A stretch of 64,000 nt of DNA from Edaphochlamys debaryana. Taxonomy: Eukaryota; Chlorophyta; Chlorophyceae; Chlamydomonadales. The stretch spans positions 1,240,001 to 1,304,000 of the forward strand of contig JAEHOE010000014.1 in the NCBI GenBank assembly GCA_016858145.1, read 5' to 3'. Positions 60,220-64,000 of the stretch are shown here, one piece after another (position 1 is the first letter of the stretch; each line of letters starts with the position of its first letter). The translations under genes were made by a program, and so were the position numbers. The notes under the pieces are model-generated. The model saw only the letters and a list, made by a program, of their open reading frames with translations, was not told where the DNA came from and did no database searches.

Positions 60220-61060
60220 GGCTGGGGGTCCAGGCCGTTGGCCCCCGGGGCGGGGGACAGTCCCTGTACTCCAACAAGTGAATGACGTACTCTATATGGA
60301 ATGCTCAGTCCGTACGTGCTTCGATCGACAGCACGGGCTTCTGCCAACCGCAACGATCCAGATTAAAACGTTAATCAGCCGGACGTAATACCTAATTCCC
60401 GTGCATGAGATGAAGCACGTGATGGTTGAACGTAAAGGGTTTTTGCTCAGGGTCCCTTCTCCATGGGACTTCTACCATCTCGATCCTCTGCCCTGACCTA
60501 CAGACGCATAATTGGACTTATGGACGGCATCTGTATCAGCAAGCCTGGATCCCCAGCCGCAACTGACGAACGAGGATCAGGGTGCGTGGATGTGACAGCA
60601 CGCCACGCTTTGCGGCAAGGCTCCCCGATGGCAGCCCTACGGTCCGCAGCATATCGGTAGGAGCCTAGGGCCCCTTCGGCGCCCCCCCCCCTTGTACACA
60701 CGAAGCCGGCGAAGGTAAGCCCGAGGTAAGCCCGAGGTAAGCTGGGCTACAGTGGGTCTATCCGAATGGGATACGCGAATTTTTTCAGGCTCTGCAACGC
60801 GATGGCACCCTAACGCGAGGCCGACCCCGGCAAATCCCTCCCCCTCCCTTTCCGTAACTCCTGTGCGTGTCCACCCGCGAGATCCCCTGCCCCTCGTGGG
60901 CCCTCCCGGTTCACAGGCGACAACGACAACAAGGTAGGCGCCCACAGGTCTGCGTAGTTTGCGACCACGCCCTACACTCCTCAACCCTTCGTGTCGCTTG
61001 CGACCTGCAGCGGCCCAGGTTCCGTTGCGGGCTGTCTGGATGGCCATACCCCTTCTGTAT

Positions 61061-61200
61061 GTTAGCCCCTGCCTCGGCGCTGCACATTGTTGGTACCCTG
61101 CCTTCTTCTCGCGGGTTGCGGCAGCGCCTACGTCGACGCGGTCAGCTGCATCCCCCATTCCCCCGACGTCGCCCTGCCTACGCTGCATGGCCCCTGCGAG
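61061..61200 (-). repeat. Dispersed repeat family, copy 3 (inverted)
   Basis: Read on the minus strand this matches 36689-36809 from CTCGCAGGGGCCATGCAGCG to GCAGGGGCTAAC, with an insertion of about 15-20 bases in the middle. It shares the GAGAAGAAGGCAGGGT block. Confidence 0.7.
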
Positions 61201-62098
61201 TGCAGAAGCCCCTGCCTCCCGCCCCCTGCAGTCGCAAAGTCCCCCTCTTCCTCCCCCCTGGGGCCTCCTCTCCCCCTTTCACGCCGTCTGACATAGGGCC
61301 ACCGGGCAAGCCTGCAAACTTACGGCAATGGCTGAAGTTTACAACGATGGGCCTAGTCACTGACGTACTCCAACCGAAGGGACCGGCTCGTGCCATGGCA
61401 CTCCCCTTCGCCTGCACCCGCGTCTCATTAATACAACTCCTACGGCTGCACCTTCCGTGTCGCCAGTCATGTCTTCAAGTCATGACCTTGGTTGCCTCTG
61501 CCTTACCGGCCTACAGCACCAGTCAATCCAACGCAGCTCTATCTAGCTTGCTCCCAGATTAGCGCCGCGCACAAGTAGCAGGTATCAAGTCCGGTCCGCC
61601 CGCCACGGATCTTCATGTCCAAACAATTCCACGTACCATGTCTCATACCGTCATGCACCGGGCGCCAGGTCCCCGCCCTGCCCAGCGCGCAAACAACCGC
61701 CAAATACTCCACTGCCAGTCTATGTCAGCGTGATGCGCGATGCATGTCAGTTCAAAAGGTCGTGGTCACAACAATCGTGATGCGTGTGTGTGCGTCGGTC
61801 ACCCTGCACACGCATGCATGCGTCAGTGCACCGTCCGCCGGCTGCGGCCGCGGGGCGGCGCCAGGTGGGGGCTGCCGCCGCGGCCGCCGGCGTCAATGGT
61901 CAATCATTCCGTCTGCCCACGCCGCACCGCCACAAGAGCTCAACGCCACAGCAAGCGGCGCCAGGGTTCGATGGGTTCGATTCCGTCATCATCAACCCCC
62001 GCCGCGCCCGAGCTCCGAGCACCCCACATTGCGTAGCCCTGCAGGCCCAACCCGCCTCCTCGCCCCACGCCTGCGCCCGCTCTCCTCCGCCCCCTCCC

Positions 62099-64000
62099 CT
62101 ACCGCCCGCTCCTCCTCCTGCCCCTGCTCCGCCTCTGCAGCCGCCTCCTACCCTCGTCTTCCCCGTCCCGCGCCGCCAGCGGGCACGCCTCCTTGGGCGG
62201 CGCCACCACGGCGAAGTGGGACTGGTCGTCCAGCACCAGGCGCAGCGACCCGCGGGACCGCATCTGCGCCTCCATGGCGGCCTGGGCCACGAAGTCCATG
62301 GCCCTGGGGAGGGAGGGGAGGGGGAGGGGGCTGAGGGTCAAGGGGGGAGGGGTGAGGAGGAAGCGGGGAGGAGGGAGCGGGGAGAAGGAAGGGAGGGAGT
62401 GTGTGACGCAGTGGCAGGGGGTGGGCAAGCCGATGCGCGGCACACGGGAGCACACGTCGGCGATGAGGACGCTTCCTGGCCCCGCTCCCCTAACCTATGC
62501 GGGGCGCGCCCCTCTTCAGCCCCTACCCCATCCTACACCCCAGCCCCCACCTCTTGGCCGCCGCCTTGAGCGCCCCCACGTCCACGTCCACCCCCCCGTA
62601 CAGCACGTCCTCGTAGTGGTTGCCCACGCCCGCGGCCATGTTGCGGAACACGTTGTTGGCGGCAACCTGGGGACGGAGGGGTGGGGGGTGGGGTGGGTTG
62701 TTGAGGAGGGCCGTGTGATGGATGCGATGCGGGCGGCCCTGCGCGTGATATCCTGAAACCGCCCCCTCCTCTTCTCTTCTCTCCTGCTCTCCTCCCAGTT
62801 GGCCCCCTTCCTCCACTTCCCTCAAACCCCCCCCTCCGCCTGGCTCACGTTTGCGAACCCCTCCCCCAGCAGCTGCAGCACCGCCGACTGCCCCGGCGGC
62901 AGGAAGAAGCCGTGCGTGAGGCCCGCCCCGTGCACGCCCGCCAGCAGGCCCGTACGGAAGATGATCTGCAGCTGCTGGTGGTACGGCATGTCGTTGAAGT
63001 CCCTGACAGGGAAGGGTGGGGAGGGAAGGAGAAGAGTGAGAGGTCGTGAAGGTGATGCTGCTGCAAACGTGGTGTCGATTAGTGGCAGACTGGTTTGGGG
63101 GAGGAGAGAGACCATGAATGATTGGTGCGGCCCTGACAAGCCGGCCCTGCCTCAGTGACGCCCACAGCTGGTTGACGCCCTGACAACCCAATCGGTGCGT
63201 GCTGCGCACACCCTCCTCGAGGCACCCCAAGACACCCCTGCTTCCCACCACCTCCCCAACCCCCCTCACCCGTCCACGAACTTGAACAGCACGTTGGTGC
63301 GCCTGCAGCCCCGGCCCGCGGCCGCGTCCTCCGCCCACAGCTTCTCCAGGTTGATCTCGTTGGCGCCCACCACGTAGGCGGGCTTGCGCGGCCGCCCGCC
63401 CGTGCGGTTGGACGGCGGAGGGGGCGGCGCCGCGGCGCCGGCGGCAGTGCCGTTGAGGCTGAGGCTGGCGTTGACGGAGGGCGAGCGCGCGGCGGAAGGT
63501 GAGGATGAGGATGAGGGGGAGGGGGCGACGAAGGAGGGGGGGCCGGAGGTTGCGGCCTGGGCCGCCGACTCCTCGTCTTCCTCCGACGCCTCGTCTTCCG
63601 CGTCGTCGTCCCCGTGCTCGTCAATGTCGCCGGCGCCGTCCGACACCAATCGCCGCCGCCGCTGGGCCTGGCTGCGACTCCCACTCCCCCCTCTCCCCGG
63701 GTCCCTCTGCCCTCCTATCCCGCCATCCCACGCCACAAGCGGCTCGTCATCCTCCTCCTCTTCCAAGTCCGCCTCCCAGTCCCCCTCGTCAACCTCCCCT
63801 AGCCCCCCTAACCCGTCCTCCTCCTCCTCGCGCCAGCCTTCCCCCGGCCCCGAGCCCCCGCCCAGCAGCCGCCGGCTGCTGCGGCGCCGCACGCGGCCCC
63901 GCGCCGCCTCCGAGCCCGAGAAGAAGGCCGTGGAGGCGGCCGACACGTTGCCCGCCCCCCCCAGGTGCACGCCGTGGACCTCCTGGAAGGAGTGCTCCAC
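62099..64000 (-). CDS. GT61 / DUF563-family glycosyltransferase, 5' end outside the window
   Basis: Minus-strand exons: 64000-63270 (continuing beyond the window), 63002-62849, 62666-62551 and 62303 to about 62099; phases agree. The catalytic region carries the DUF563 hallmark: RDFNDMPYHQQLQIIFRTGLLAGVHGAGLTH is represented across exon 2, followed by FFLPPGQSAVLQLLG and NHYEDVLYGGVDVDV. Upstream, KPAYVVGANEINLEKLW and VLFKFVDG fit the middle of the domain, separated from an acidic Ser/Asp/Glu-rich insert by a Pro-rich linker. Such enzymes act in the Golgi or ER on glycoproteins or wall glycans (xylosyl, arabinosyl or GlcNAc transfer); the sugar cannot be told here. The C-terminus turns Arg-rich before TAG at 62099; an intron starting at a GTAGGA about 55 bases earlier is an alternative. 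Confidence 0.82.

Larger units (their letters stand above)
59617..62098. other. Convergent intergenic region with dispersed repeats
   Basis: This lies between the 3' ends of VPS37 (+) and the GT61 gene (-). A TGTAA motif at 60082-60086 is a candidate polyadenylation signal for VPS37, 466 bases past its stop. Copies 2 and 3 of a dispersed repeat are at 60167-60219 and 61061-61200. GC is lower from 60260 to 60660. No gene is supported; a last exon of the GT61 gene could lie near 61900-62090. Confidence 0.45.

Overview
This window is nuclear DNA of a green alga, most likely a chlorophycean of the Chlamydomonas/Volvox type. The evidence is very high GC, genes split into many short exons by short introns, long Ala/Gly/Pro/Ser-rich stretches inside conserved proteins, plant-type protein families (R3-type MYB, DUF1399/GRDP, GT61), eukaryotic housekeeping genes (condensin CAP-G, ESCRT-I VPS37, MIC60) and an intron-containing nuclear tRNA-Leu. 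No operons, Shine-Dalgarno sites or other bacterial features are visible. Exon models were built by hand from splice signals, reading-phase continuity and family resemblance, with no transcript data.

Layout: 2323-3264 (-) mitoribosomal protein mS26; 5863-6615 a 93-bp minisatellite; 9405-13033 (-) a MYB protein with a very long disordered tail; 14214-20837 (-) a DUF1399/GRDP protein; 21913-25719 a large, nearly perfect inverted repeat (1553-bp arms, 701-bp spacer) with one tRNA-Leu(CAG) gene per arm; 27121-31646 (-) mitofilin/MIC60; 32287-35704 (+) hypoxanthine-guanine phosphoribosyltransferase, divergent from MIC60; 37274-40631 (+) an F-box-like/ankyrin-like protein; 42293-46465 (-) an unrecognised gene interrupted by two in-frame UAG codons; 47496-48149 (-) a small charged protein; 49074-57182 (-) condensin subunit CAP-G with 22 exons; 57646-59616 (+) VPS37, divergent from CAP-G; 62099-64000 (-) a GT61-family glycosyltransferase whose 5' end lies beyond the window.

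The genes do not form one pathway. They are separate transcription units for mitochondrial translation and cristae structure, purine salvage, chromosome condensation, endosomal sorting, glycosylation and regulation. Two pairs (MIC60/HPRT and CAP-G/VPS37) are head to head with gaps under 650 bp and may share promoters. The most notable points are the tRNA-bearing inverted repeat, at least four GC-AG introns supported by reading phase, a one-base homopolymer frameshift in HPRT at a conserved Gly-Tyr-Gly, and the two UAG codons in an otherwise phase-perfect gene.
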